From: an uncultured PS1 clade bacterium
GTDB taxonomy: Bacteria > Pseudomonadota > Gammaproteobacteria > PS1 > Pseudothioglobaceae
Length of the DNA stretch: 9,548 nt
Reading direction: 5' to 3'
Assembly: GCA_937950605.1 (NCBI GenBank)
Contig: CALFDA010000019.1
Coordinates: 1-9,548 of the forward strand
In this document: in pieces, positions 1 to 6,345 of the stretch
Position numbering within the stretch: the first letter of the stretch is position 1
Layout: each line of letters starts with the position of its first letter
Translations under genes and position numbers: made by a program
The notes under the pieces: model-generated
What the model was told of the DNA's origin: nothing
Seen by the model: the letters and a program-made list of their open reading frames with translations, nothing else
Database searches by the model: none

Positions 1-863
1 AAAATGCCTAAGGTTTCGGGTTGTAAAAACTTATCAGCCATTAATTTTGAACCTACCGCCAAACCTAAAAAGATTGTTACAATATTAATCAAAGCATTTT
101 GAGCGGTATCACTCAAACGATCAACCACGCCCGATTCTTTCATTAAATTACCAAAAGCAAACATGCCAAGCAGTGGCGCTGCATCTGGCAACAATAACGC
201 CACTAACATCAACAACATAATTGGAAATACAATTTTCTCTGTCTTTGATACTTCTCTTAGTTGAACCATTTCAATTTGACGCTCTTTTTTGGTTGTCAAT
301 GCTCGCATAATCGGTGGTTGAATCAATGGCACTAAAGCCATATAAGAATAAGAGGCAACTGCAATTGCACCTAACAAATCTGGTGCTAATTTTGACGCAA
401 CATAAATGCTAGTTGGTCCATCAGCACCACCAATAATGCCGATTGCAGCAGCATCAGTTAGGCTAAAATCAAAAATACCAATAGTTGTTAAAGCAATAGC
501 ACCCAGCAAAGTGGCAAAAATACCGAATTGTGCAGCCGCACCTAGTAGCAAAGTTCTTGGATTAGCAAGCAGTGGACCAAAATCTGTAAGCGCGCCCACT
601 CCCATAAAAATAATTAGTGGAAACGCTCCAGATTCAATACCAACAACATAAAACAAGTGCAAAATACCATTATTTTCGGCGATGCCAGCACCTGGAATGT
701 TGGCTAAAATTGCACCAAAACCAATAGGCAACAACAATAAAGGCTCAAACTTTCTTACAATAGCCAGATACAAAAGCAACATGCCAATAAGCAACATCAA
801 GCCTTGTCCCCATGCCATTTGTTGCAAGCCTGTGTTTCCCCAAAGTATGCTTAGTTGTTCCAT
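1..863 (-). CDS. oadB: Sodium-translocating oxaloacetate decarboxylase beta subunit OadB (partial, C-terminus outside window)
   Basis: The integral membrane subunit of the decarboxylase sodium pump. It decarboxylates the carboxybiotin carried by OadA and couples this to Na+ export across the inner membrane. The frame is open from an ATG at 863 to the window start, giving 287 complete codons; family members have roughly 375-430 residues, so the C-terminal part lies to the left. The protein is strongly hydrophobic. It carries the family block MGVGALTDFGPLL (about residues 87-99) and GGADGPTSIY (145-154); Asp148 should correspond to the conserved intramembrane aspartate implicated in Na+ binding. 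It also has the stretch PLIQPPIMRAL. The start MEQLSILWGNTG fits the family, but no clear Shine-Dalgarno sequence precedes it, and only 16 bases separate it from the oadA stop, so it is probably translated from the oadGAB mRNA. Identification is firm; the transported ion is inferred from the family. Confidence 0.95.
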   Translation of the reverse strand, partial: MEQLSILWGNTGLQQMAWGQGLMLLIGMLLLYLAIVRKFEPLLLLPIGFGAILANIPGAGIAENNGILHLFYVVGIESGAFPLIIFMGVGALTDFGPLLANPRTLLLGAAAQFGIFATLLGAIALTTIGIFDFSLTDAAAIGIIGGADGPTSIYVASKLAPDLLGAIAVASYSYMALVPLIQPPIMRALTTKKERQIEMVQLREVSKTEKIVFPIMLLMLVALLLPDAAPLLGMFAFGNLMKESGVVDRLSDTAQNALINIVTIFLGLAVGSKLMADKFLQPETLGI

Positions 864-879
864 AATAATTAAGTGATGA

Positions 880-2724
880 TTATGCTAAAGTTAGCAAGGT
901 CTGACCTACAGTAACTGTATCGCCTTCTCTGACACTAATATCAGTTACTACACCATCTTGAATTGCTTTAATTTCGGTTTCCATTTTCATGGCCTCTAAA
1001 ATAATCAACACATCTCCCTCATTCACTTGCTGGTTTTGTTTAACCATAACTTTCCAAATATTGCCAGAGAGTGGTGCGGCAATTTTTTCACCATCGCCTA
1101 CAAGTGTGGTAGGTGTCTCGGCAACAACAGCTTTTTCTATCGATTTAGTTTTTGCTTTTCTTACAACATCAGAGGCTGATTTCATTGAGGTAATATTTCC
1201 ACCTGCAGATACTTCAACAACATAAGAGACCCCTTTAAATGAAACCGTATAACTGCTGTCTTTATTTGCATTATTGTCAGCATCTTCACTTGCCTGTGGT
1301 AGTGGTTCAAAAAAATCGGGGTTATTGCGATTTTCTATGAAACTGATGCCTACTTGAGGAAACAATGCGTACATCAACAAATCATCAATTTTATTTTTGG
1401 ACAATGTTAAATTTTTCTCGGCAACAATTTTGTCAAACTCTTGTTCAAGAATCTGCATCTCTGGTGCAATATTATCCGCTGGACGACAAGTGATTGGCTC
1501 ATCTCCATCTAGCACTCTGTCTTGTAAAACTTTATCAACAGGTGCTGGTGTTGCGCCATATTCACCTTTTAACACGCCTGCCGACTCTTTGGTAATGGTT
1601 TTATAGCGCTCACCTGCTAATACATTCAAAACAGACTGCGTACCAACAATTTGCGAAGTTGGTGTTACTAATGGAATATAACCTAAATCTTTACGCACGC
1701 GCGGAATTTCCGCTAGCACTTCGTCCATTTTGTTAGCTGCATTTTGTTCGCGCAATTGGTTTTCCATATTAGTTAGCATGCCACCTGGTACTTGAGAAAG
1801 CAAAATTCTTGAATCTACACCTTTCAACGAACCTTCAAACTGTGCATATTTTTTACGGACTGACCTAAAATAGGTATCAATTTCCTCTAGTTTTTCTAAA
1901 TCAAGCTCTGTTTTTCTTGGGCTATTTGCTAAAATGGAGACTACAGAATTTGTTGCAGAATGACCATACATCATACTCATTGAACCAATCGCTGTATCCA
2001 CTCGGTCAATGCCCGCTTCAACCGCCTTAATAATAGATGCTGTTGATAATCCTGTGGTCGCATGAGCGTGTAACTGAATCGGGATATCAATCTTATTTTT
2101 TAGCACTTTAACCAAATCATAGGCAACATAAGGCTGCAATAAACCTGCCATATCTTTAATGCATAAAGAGTTTGCACCCATATCCTCAATTTCTTTTGCT
2201 ATGTCAACCCATGTTTGTATGGTATGCACTGGACTCACTGTGTAAGAAATCGTCCCTTGCGCGTGTTGCCCTAGTTTAATTGTTTGATCAATTGCCGTTT
2301 TTAAGTTACGCATATCATTCATCGCATCAAAGATACGAAACACGCCCACACCATTTTCTGCACAACGGTCAATAAACTTACGCACTACATCATCAGAATA
2401 GTGGCGATAACCCAACAAATTTTGCCCTCTTAGTAGCATTTGCTGAGGAGTGTTAGGCATCGCTGCCTTAATTTCACGAATCCTATCCCAAGGGTCTTCA
2501 CCTAAGTAGCGAATACAAGCATCAAAAGTTGCCCCTCCCCAAGATTCCATCGACCAATAGCCAATTTTGTCCAATTTGTCAGCAATCGGCAACATGTCAT
2601 CGATGCGCATTCTGGTTGCAAATAAAGACTGATGTGCATCTCTAAAAACAAGCTCGGTAATTCCTACCTTTTTTACACCCTCTGGTGTAGGTTTTTGCAT
2701 TATATTTTTTAGAAAATTTATCAC
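880..2724 (-). CDS. oadA: Oxaloacetate decarboxylase alpha subunit OadA (biotin carboxyltransferase)
   Basis: This cytoplasmic peripheral subunit transfers the carboxyl group of oxaloacetate to its own biotin, which OadB then decarboxylates. The protein has 614 residues. Residues 18-275 are the carboxyltransferase barrel with RDAHQSL (Asp29), CIKD (Lys190, the probable carbamylated metal ligand) and LHAHAT (His219, His221). Residues about 295-475 are the conserved PYC/OADA domain, 476-540 a linker rich in Asp, Asn, Ser and Ala, and 545-614 the biotinyl domain with EAMKMET (Lys580 biotinylated, 35th residue from the C-terminus). The start is GTG at 2724. AGGGGA lies 9 bases upstream, inside the end of oadG, while the next in-frame ATG (2700) has no such site. 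The start is 3 bases beyond the oadG stop, so coupling is likely. The N-terminal half resembles transcarboxylase 5S or pyruvate carboxylase subunit B as much as classical OadA; the flanking oadG and oadB decide the call. Confidence 0.95.
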   Translation of the reverse strand: MINFLKNIMQKPTPEGVKKVGITELVFRDAHQSLFATRMRIDDMLPIADKLDKIGYWSMESWGGATFDACIRYLGEDPWDRIREIKAAMPNTPQQMLLRGQNLLGYRHYSDDVVRKFIDRCAENGVGVFRIFDAMNDMRNLKTAIDQTIKLGQHAQGTISYTVSPVHTIQTWVDIAKEIEDMGANSLCIKDMAGLLQPYVAYDLVKVLKNKIDIPIQLHAHATTGLSTASIIKAVEAGIDRVDTAIGSMSMMYGHSATNSVVSILANSPRKTELDLEKLEEIDTYFRSVRKKYAQFEGSLKGVDSRILLSQVPGGMLTNMENQLREQNAANKMDEVLAEIPRVRKDLGYIPLVTPTSQIVGTQSVLNVLAGERYKTITKESAGVLKGEYGATPAPVDKVLQDRVLDGDEPITCRPADNIAPEMQILEQEFDKIVAEKNLTLSKNKIDDLLMYALFPQVGISFIENRNNPDFFEPLPQASEDADNNANKDSSYTVSFKGVSYVVEVSAGGNITSMKSASDVVRKAKTKSIEKAVVAETPTTLVGDGEKIAAPLSGNIWKVMVKQNQQVNEGDVLIILEAMKMETEIKAIQDGVVTDISVREGDTVTVGQTLLTLA

Positions 2725-2727
2725 GCT

Positions 2728-2982
2728 TTATGCTCCCCTATGCATTTTAATAACTTGTTCAATCACAAATTTTGCCTCTTCGTCTAACTCATCTGCCATC
2801 TCATCACGACTATGTTCTTTAGAATTGTCTAAAGCCAAAACTGATGCCGATTTTTGTATTTTTTGCACAATCATTGACATAAACTTAATTACAAAAACTG
2901 TTACAGTTAAAAACAAAAATACAAAACCCATACCAAAAAAGGTTAGATTAAGTGCCTCTACCATTAAATTTACTTGTTCCAT
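2728..2982 (-). CDS. oadG: Oxaloacetate decarboxylase gamma subunit OadG
   Basis: The small subunit that holds OadA on the membrane subunit OadB and supports assembly of the pump. The 84-residue product has one N-terminal membrane segment (about residues 11-38, containing FFGMGFVFLFLTVTVFVIKF), a charged linker with several Asp and Glu, and the C-terminal EQVIKMHR typical of short OadG proteins. The ATG at 2982 (MEQVNLMVEAL) is chosen by resemblance to other OadG N-termini. It also sits just downstream of a TATAAT box at 3002-3007, whereas the longer in-frame TTG start at 3024 would lie upstream of the predicted transcript start. No Shine-Dalgarno sequence is visible and the implied leader is only about a dozen bases. 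It is the first gene of the oadGAB operon, and its last codons contain the oadA ribosome binding site. Confidence 0.88.
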   Translation of the reverse strand: MEQVNLMVEALNLTFFGMGFVFLFLTVTVFVIKFMSMIVQKIQKSASVLALDNSKEHSRDEMADELDEEAKFVIEQVIKMHRGA

Positions 2983-3001
2983 ATAGATTGATTTTATATT
3001 A

Positions 3002-3031
3002 ATTATATGATTTTCTAACTTCAAATTACAA
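3002..3031 (-). promoter_or_regulatory. Probable sigma-70 promoter of oadGAB
   Basis: Read on the minus strand, TATAAT (3002-3007, perfect consensus) follows TTGTAA (3026-3031, 4 of 6 matches to TTGACA) with an 18-base spacer. Transcription would start near 2995, about 13 bases before the oadG ATG. The position argues for the ATG at 2982 over the TTG at 3024. Motif-based only. Confidence 0.5.
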
Positions 3032-3588
3032 ATACAACTCTGCTGGTTAATAATACCTGATTCAAAGCGTGTTTGCGCTGTTTGATAGTGCTGATATTCT
3101 TGGTCTATTACTTAACAAAAAATGTCTTGTCAAGTATGAAAATATTGTCTAAATCAATCACTAACGCATTCATTTAAGCCTCTTTCTAACGAGGAAAGCA
3201 GATTAGGCAAATCAACACTTACTGCGAGCTGTTTTTTGGTTGTTTTGTAATTTTCTGATATTATCTAGCTTAGATAGATGTGCGTGCTTAACGTCAAATC
3301 TTGACAGTTGGGGAGACAACTATCAAAGATGGGGTAGCCCAAATTATGCAAATCCACCTTTTCATCGCTGATTATTTTGCACATTTTTTTCATAACCCAA
3401 AGTACGCGCACCGAAGGCAAACCTTTTACTAACTTTTAACTCTAGTTATTCTTTGTTTTGCATCTGTTGTTGAGCGTAACAAACGCCGAAACCCATAATT
3501 CTAAGCACTAACTTAGGCAAGGACACACTTCTTATAATGTGGTTTTGTGCTTGATAATGGCATTAAAAGATTCTACAAGATTAACGCT
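3025..3588 (-). pseudogene. Possible eroded gene, perhaps an outer membrane efflux (TolC-type) remnant
   Basis: One minus-strand frame, the same frame as oadG, carries several open pieces in order: 3537-3588 with NLVESFNAIIKHKTTL, 3268-3435 (56 codons), 3157-3264 (36 codons, ending LERGLNECVSD) and 3025-3111 with YQTAQTRFESGIINQ. They are separated by single stops at 3534-3536, 3265-3267, 3154-3156, 3130-3132 and 3112-3114, plus a cluster near 3436-3446 and one at 3508-3510. The first piece recalls the N-terminal 'LLEAYxLALxNNPTL' of TolC-family proteins. The last recalls their C-terminal 'YxLAqxRYxaGvi', and the gap between NECVSD and the YQTA tyrosine matches the 'EVaDAL' to 'YrLA' spacing from memory of the family. 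Total length is far below the roughly 430 residues of TolC, so deletions would be needed. The ESFN piece could equally be a transposase scrap. This is a hypothesis only. Confidence 0.22.
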
Positions 3589-3647
3589 CTAGCACGCTTA
3601 TGATGTTTATATAACCCGAATAAATTCAATGCTAGTAAAGCAAAAAA
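3032..3647 (-). other. Long spacer between tsf and oadG without an intact gene
   Basis: About 615 bases hold no complete gene on either strand. The stretch contains an imperfect hairpin (3298-3330) and short in-frame coding-like pieces on the minus strand. No strong rho-independent terminator is visible after tsf: the T-run beside the tsf stop is not preceded by a GC-rich stem. In many gammaproteobacteria pyrH and frr follow tsf; here they are absent. The region looks like decayed DNA, not a designed regulatory spacer. Confidence 0.7.
3298..3330. repeat. Imperfect inverted repeat (hairpin) in the tsf-oadG spacer
   Basis: TTGACAGTTG (3301-3310) and CAACTATCAA (3317-3326) pair at 9 of 10 positions around a 6-base loop. 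ATC (3298-3300) and GAT (3328-3330) extend the stem past one bulged A. There is no T-run on either side, so it is not an obvious terminator. It may be a relic of a small repeat or a mobile element end. Confidence 0.45.
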
Positions 3648-4526
3648 TTAGCCTTTGCTCTGAGCCATGACCTCCTGTGCAAAGTTCTCTTCTTTCTTTT
3701 CGATACCCTCGCCTACTTCAAAGCGCACAAAAGATTTGACTATAGCACCTTTTGATTTAACTAACTCGCCAACAGTTGTATTTGGATCTTTAACAAAATT
3801 TTGACCATACAGCGTAATTTCATTAACGAATTTTTTCATGCGACCACTAATCATTTTTTCAATGATGTTGTCTGGTTTGCCAGATTCTCTGGCTTGCTCA
3901 ATGAAAATTGCTTTTTCTCTTTCAAGTATATCCGCAGATAATTCCGCCTCAGTAATGCACTCTGGATTAGAGGCAGCAATATGCATAGAGATGTCTTTTG
4001 CTAGCACACCATCACCGCCTTCTAGCACCGTAATTACCGCAATGCGCTCACCATGTTTATAAATGCCTAGCACACCATCACCTGCATTGATTGTTGTTAC
4101 GCGACGAATGCTAATGTTCTCACCCGTATTGGTAACTAATTCTTCACGTGCCACTTCTAGTGATGTTCCATCTTCCATAGTTTGAGTTAAGAACTCATCA
4201 ATGTTAGCGGGGGTGGTTTTTAAGGCTAACTCTCCTAACGCATCAACAAAATTGATAAACATATCGCCCTTGGTAACGAAATCTGTTTCAGAATTAACTT
4301 CTAAAATGGTTGCAATTTTACCATTATCACTAACATTAACTTTAACCAAGCCTTCTGCGGCAATACGACCAGACTTTTTGGCAGCCTTAGCAGCACCTGA
4401 TGCGCGCATCAAATCAATCGCTACCTCCATATCGCCATTTGCCTCACTCAGTGCCTTTTTGCAATCCATCATACCCGAGCCTGTTCTTTCTCTTAACTCT
4501 TTAACCATTGACGCTGTAATAGCCAT
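3648..4526 (-). CDS. tsf: Translation elongation factor Ts
   Basis: EF-Ts is the cytoplasmic nucleotide exchange factor that releases GDP from EF-Tu so that EF-Tu can bind GTP and aminoacyl-tRNA again. The protein has 292 residues, slightly longer than the 283 of E. coli. Residues 1-55 form the UBA-like domain with the signature RTGSGMMDCKKAL (14-26). The core follows, with NSETDFVTKGD; TDFV at 81-84 is the conserved motif that contacts EF-Tu and disturbs the Mg2+ site. The ATG at 4526 is preceded by AGGAG at a good distance, and the N-terminus MAITASMVKELRERTG matches the family. It lies 86 bases downstream of rpsB, the usual partner, and is probably cotranscribed from the rpsB promoter. No separate promoter or strong terminator was seen between the two. 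Downstream, the usual pyrH-frr continuation is replaced by an eroded spacer. Confidence 0.97.
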   Translation of the reverse strand: MAITASMVKELRERTGSGMMDCKKALSEANGDMEVAIDLMRASGAAKAAKKSGRIAAEGLVKVNVSDNGKIATILEVNSETDFVTKGDMFINFVDALGELALKTTPANIDEFLTQTMEDGTSLEVAREELVTNTGENISIRRVTTINAGDGVLGIYKHGERIAVITVLEGGDGVLAKDISMHIAASNPECITEAELSADILEREKAIFIEQARESGKPDNIIEKMISGRMKKFVNEITLYGQNFVKDPNTTVGELVKSKGAIVKSFVRFEVGEGIEKKEENFAQEVMAQSKG

Positions 4527-4612
4527 AAAACTCTCCTAATCTTTATCTTTCTTGTGTTTTCGCATAATTTTTAATTCTACTTTTTCCATTGCGGTTAGTA
4601 CTGTTTTAAAAC

Positions 4613-5386
4613 TCATTCTGTTTCTGTTGGTGTACTTTTAATGGTCTCTTTCTTAGCGGGAATCCCTTTTTTAACAACAACCGCTTGCCTAACCTCTTGT
4701 ACTGGAATTGATGCCTTAGCTTCTAAAACCGCATTTGCAATTTCTCTAACATAAAAACTAATCGCTCTAATCGAATCATCATTACCTGGAATCACATAAT
4801 CAATGCCCTCTGGATTATGATTGGTATCTACAACGCCAATGATTGGCAAACCTAGTTTTTGCGCCTCTTTAACAGCATTCTTTTCATGACCAATATCAAT
4901 AACAAATACCACATCGGGAATGCTACCTAAATCTTTAATGCCACCTAAACTGCGTTCTAACTTTTGCATTTCTCGGGTCATCATTAGCGCTTCTTTTTTG
5001 CCAAATTGAGCAAAGTTTTCTTCTGCTAAAAACTCTAAATCTTTTAGGCGCTTAATTGAGGACTTTATGGTTTTATAATTTGTCATCATGCCACCTAACC
5101 AACGGTGATTCACATAAGGCATACCACAACGAATAGCCTCTTCTTTTATGATGTCGCTTGCTGCACGCTTAGTGCCAACAAATAAAATCGAACCACCTGC
5201 TGCCACTGTTTTTGATGCAAAATTAAGCACATCGTTGAACATCGGTAGCGATTTTTCGAGGTTGATGATATGTACGCCATTGCGAATGCCATAAATATAG
5301 CACTCCATCTTTGGATGCCAAAAACGGCTACGATGCCCAAAATGAACACCAGCCTCTAACATTTTTTTCATTGACGTTTTTGCCAT
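4613..5386 (-). CDS. rpsB: 30S ribosomal protein S2
   Basis: S2 is a structural protein of the small ribosomal subunit. The 257-residue product begins MAKTSMKKMLEAGVHFGHRSRFWHPKM, which aligns with the E. coli N-terminus, and contains NGVHIINLEKS, FVGTKRAA, VNHRWLGGMMTN and GVVDTNHNPEGIDYVIPGNDDS, all family hallmarks. The ATG at 5386 is chosen over an in-frame codon at 5437 because it gives the family N-terminus and has GGAG 8 bases upstream. The product is about 16 residues longer than E. coli S2 because of a Lys-, Thr- and Glu-rich C-terminal tail (about residues 230-257). A 10-base palindrome GTTTTAAAAC lies right after the stop. The gene leads the rpsB-tsf operon and is probably controlled by S2 itself through the long leader, as known in E. 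coli. Confidence 0.97.
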   Translation of the reverse strand: MAKTSMKKMLEAGVHFGHRSRFWHPKMECYIYGIRNGVHIINLEKSLPMFNDVLNFASKTVAAGGSILFVGTKRAASDIIKEEAIRCGMPYVNHRWLGGMMTNYKTIKSSIKRLKDLEFLAEENFAQFGKKEALMMTREMQKLERSLGGIKDLGSIPDVVFVIDIGHEKNAVKEAQKLGLPIIGVVDTNHNPEGIDYVIPGNDDSIRAISFYVREIANAVLEAKASIPVQEVRQAVVVKKGIPAKKETIKSTPTETE

Positions 5387-5568
5387 AGCACTTTCTCCAG
5401 GGTTGTTAAAAAGACTTGTCGTCCCTTTCTTCCACAACTTCTACTAGCCAACCCCTGTTTCTCAAAGAGCACCCCGACTAATATGCCAAGTTGTGTGATA
5501 CATTAAACACAAATCAGGCGTTAAATGAGCGCCTTAATTCAACTTATTTTTTTGAGAAAATCTCAAAA
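5387..5568 (-). promoter_or_regulatory. Structured rpsB leader, candidate S2 autoregulatory element
   Basis: The predicted leader is about 182 nt, close to the long rpsB leader of E. coli, where S2 represses its own mRNA. Visible stems (plus-strand coordinates): 5550-5557 with 5561-5568 (8 perfect pairs, 3-base loop); 5516-5520 with 5530-5534 (AGGCG/CGCCT); 5491-5496 with 5507-5512 (TTGTGT/ACACAA); and a long-range stem of 5398-5405 (CAGGGTTG) with 5449-5457 (CAACCCCTG, one bulged base). The last stem ends in the first G of the GGAG ribosome binding site and could hide it. Folding was done by eye; S2 control is inferred from enteric bacteria. Confidence 0.5.
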
Positions 5569-5574
5569 CGCGAT

Positions 5575-5602
5575 ATTATACCTAAAAAACCATTGTCTAC
5601 AA
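5575..5602 (-). promoter_or_regulatory. Probable promoter of rpsB-tsf
   Basis: On the minus strand, TATAAT (5575-5580) follows TTGTAG (5597-5602, only 3 of 6 matches) at 16 bases. Directly after the -10 box comes ATCGCG; a GC-rich discriminator of this sort is typical of stringently controlled ribosomal promoters. The predicted start is near 5568. Motif-based. Confidence 0.55.
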
Positions 5603-5815
5603 ATGCACATAGTATAAGTCTATAGACATTGCTCTTTGCTTTTATACCAGCATACTTTAACGCATTCAATTAGCGATATTAGTCTAGGCAAATGATGCAA
5701 TCTTTCAACATTAAACCAAAGACAAGAAATTACTTTTCATATTACGACACTTAAGGATACTCAAGTTGCAAAATAACTCTTTTGTTGCTTGTTATGTAAT
5801 AAAAGGGGTTTTAAG

Positions 5816-5821
5816 TATAAT
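5816..5821 (+). promoter_or_regulatory. Probable -10 box for ppiB-lpxH
   Basis: A perfect TATAAT (preceded by G) lies about 30 bases before the ppiB GTG, placing the start of transcription near 5828. No good -35 hexamer stands at 16-18 bases, so the promoter may be weak or need an activator. Confidence 0.45.
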
Positions 5822-5851
5822 CCACACCTTATTGTTTAACAGTCTAAAACT

Positions 5852-6340
5852 GTGGTTATTCTGACAACTAGCATGGGAAGGGTTTGCATAAAAATAGATG
5901 CAAAAAAAGCCCCGATCACGACTAAAAACTTTATCAGTTATATCGAAAGTGGTTTTTACGAAGGCACAATATTCCACCGTGTTATTAAAAATTTTATGAT
6001 TCAAGGGGGCGGATTTGATTGTAAGATGAATCAAAAACCCACCAAAGGTGAAATTAGAAACGAATCAAACAATGGTCTAAAAAATACTAAATATACAATT
6101 GCTATGGCAAGAACTATGATGCCTCATTCGGCTAGTTCGCAATTTTTTATCAATACTGCGGATAATAATTTTTTAGACTATCCGCAGCAGGACGGCTGGG
6201 GTTATTGTGTGTTCGGAAAGGTAATTAAAGGACAAGATGTAGTTGATAAAATCAATCAGGTTTCAACAACACACTATGGCATACATTCAGATGTGCCAAA
6301 AAATCCTGTCATTATTAAAAAGACCACGATTCAAAAATAA
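5852..6340 (+). CDS. ppiB: Cytoplasmic peptidyl-prolyl cis-trans isomerase B (cyclophilin)
   Basis: PpiB speeds cis-trans isomerisation of proline peptide bonds during protein folding in the cytoplasm. The 162-residue product, against about 164 in E. coli, is a single cyclophilin domain. Active-site elements are FHRVIKNFMIQGGGF (41-55, with Arg43, Phe48 and Gln51), AMARTMMPHSASSQFFIN (84-101) and GWGYCVFGKV (115-124, Trp116). No signal peptide is present, which separates it from periplasmic PpiA. The start is GTG at 5852 (MVILTTSMGRVCIKI), matching the short family N-terminus; an in-frame stop lies at 5837-5839 and the only other early start, ATG at 5873, would remove the first beta strand. 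No Shine-Dalgarno sequence is visible. lpxH starts 5 bases after the stop, an order also found in E. coli, so the two are one transcription unit. Confidence 0.95.
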   Translation: MVILTTSMGRVCIKIDAKKAPITTKNFISYIESGFYEGTIFHRVIKNFMIQGGGFDCKMNQKPTKGEIRNESNNGLKNTKYTIAMARTMMPHSASSQFFINTADNNFLDYPQQDGWGYCVFGKVIKGQDVVDKINQVSTTHYGIHSDVPKNPVIIKKTTIQK

Positions 6341-6345
6341 TAATT

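Larger units (their letters stand above)
5387..5851. other. Divergent rpsB / ppiB intergenic region
   Basis: These 465 bases separate the divergent rpsB and ppiB. They hold the rpsB leader and promoter on the left and a ppiB -10 box on the right. Between about 5603 and 5815 I see no gene or RNA, only an inverted repeat (TGTCTA 5594-5599 with TAGACA 5623-5628, including the palindrome GTCTATAGAC at 5618-5627) and short words shared with other spacers of this window. Confidence 0.6.

Noticed and set aside
989..1606. Plus-strand reading frames opposite oadA
   Set aside because: They are antisense shadows of the clear oadA coding sequence.
2983..3024. Longer oadG starting at TTG 3024
   Set aside because: It would begin upstream of the likely transcript start and adds 14 residues not typical of OadG.
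3533..3538. A plus-strand TATAAT in the tsf-oadG spacer
   Set aside because: There is no -35 box at a proper distance and no plus-strand gene downstream.
4536..4589. A 17-codon Lys-rich reading frame between rpsB and tsf, whose stop overlaps the tsf ribosome binding site
   Set aside because: It has no ribosome binding site of its own and no recognisable sequence; a Lys-rich product is expected from A-rich spacer DNA.
5146..5349. Reading frame of 67 codons on the minus strand
   Set aside because: It overlaps rpsB in another frame and resembles nothing; it is a shadow.
5387..5437. Longer rpsB starting at 5437
   Set aside because: The extension lies within the structured leader; the ATG at 5386 has a binding site and gives the family N-terminus.
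5792..6034. Reading frame of 80 codons opposite ppiB
   Set aside because: It overlaps the ppiB start on the other strand, with no family features or binding site.
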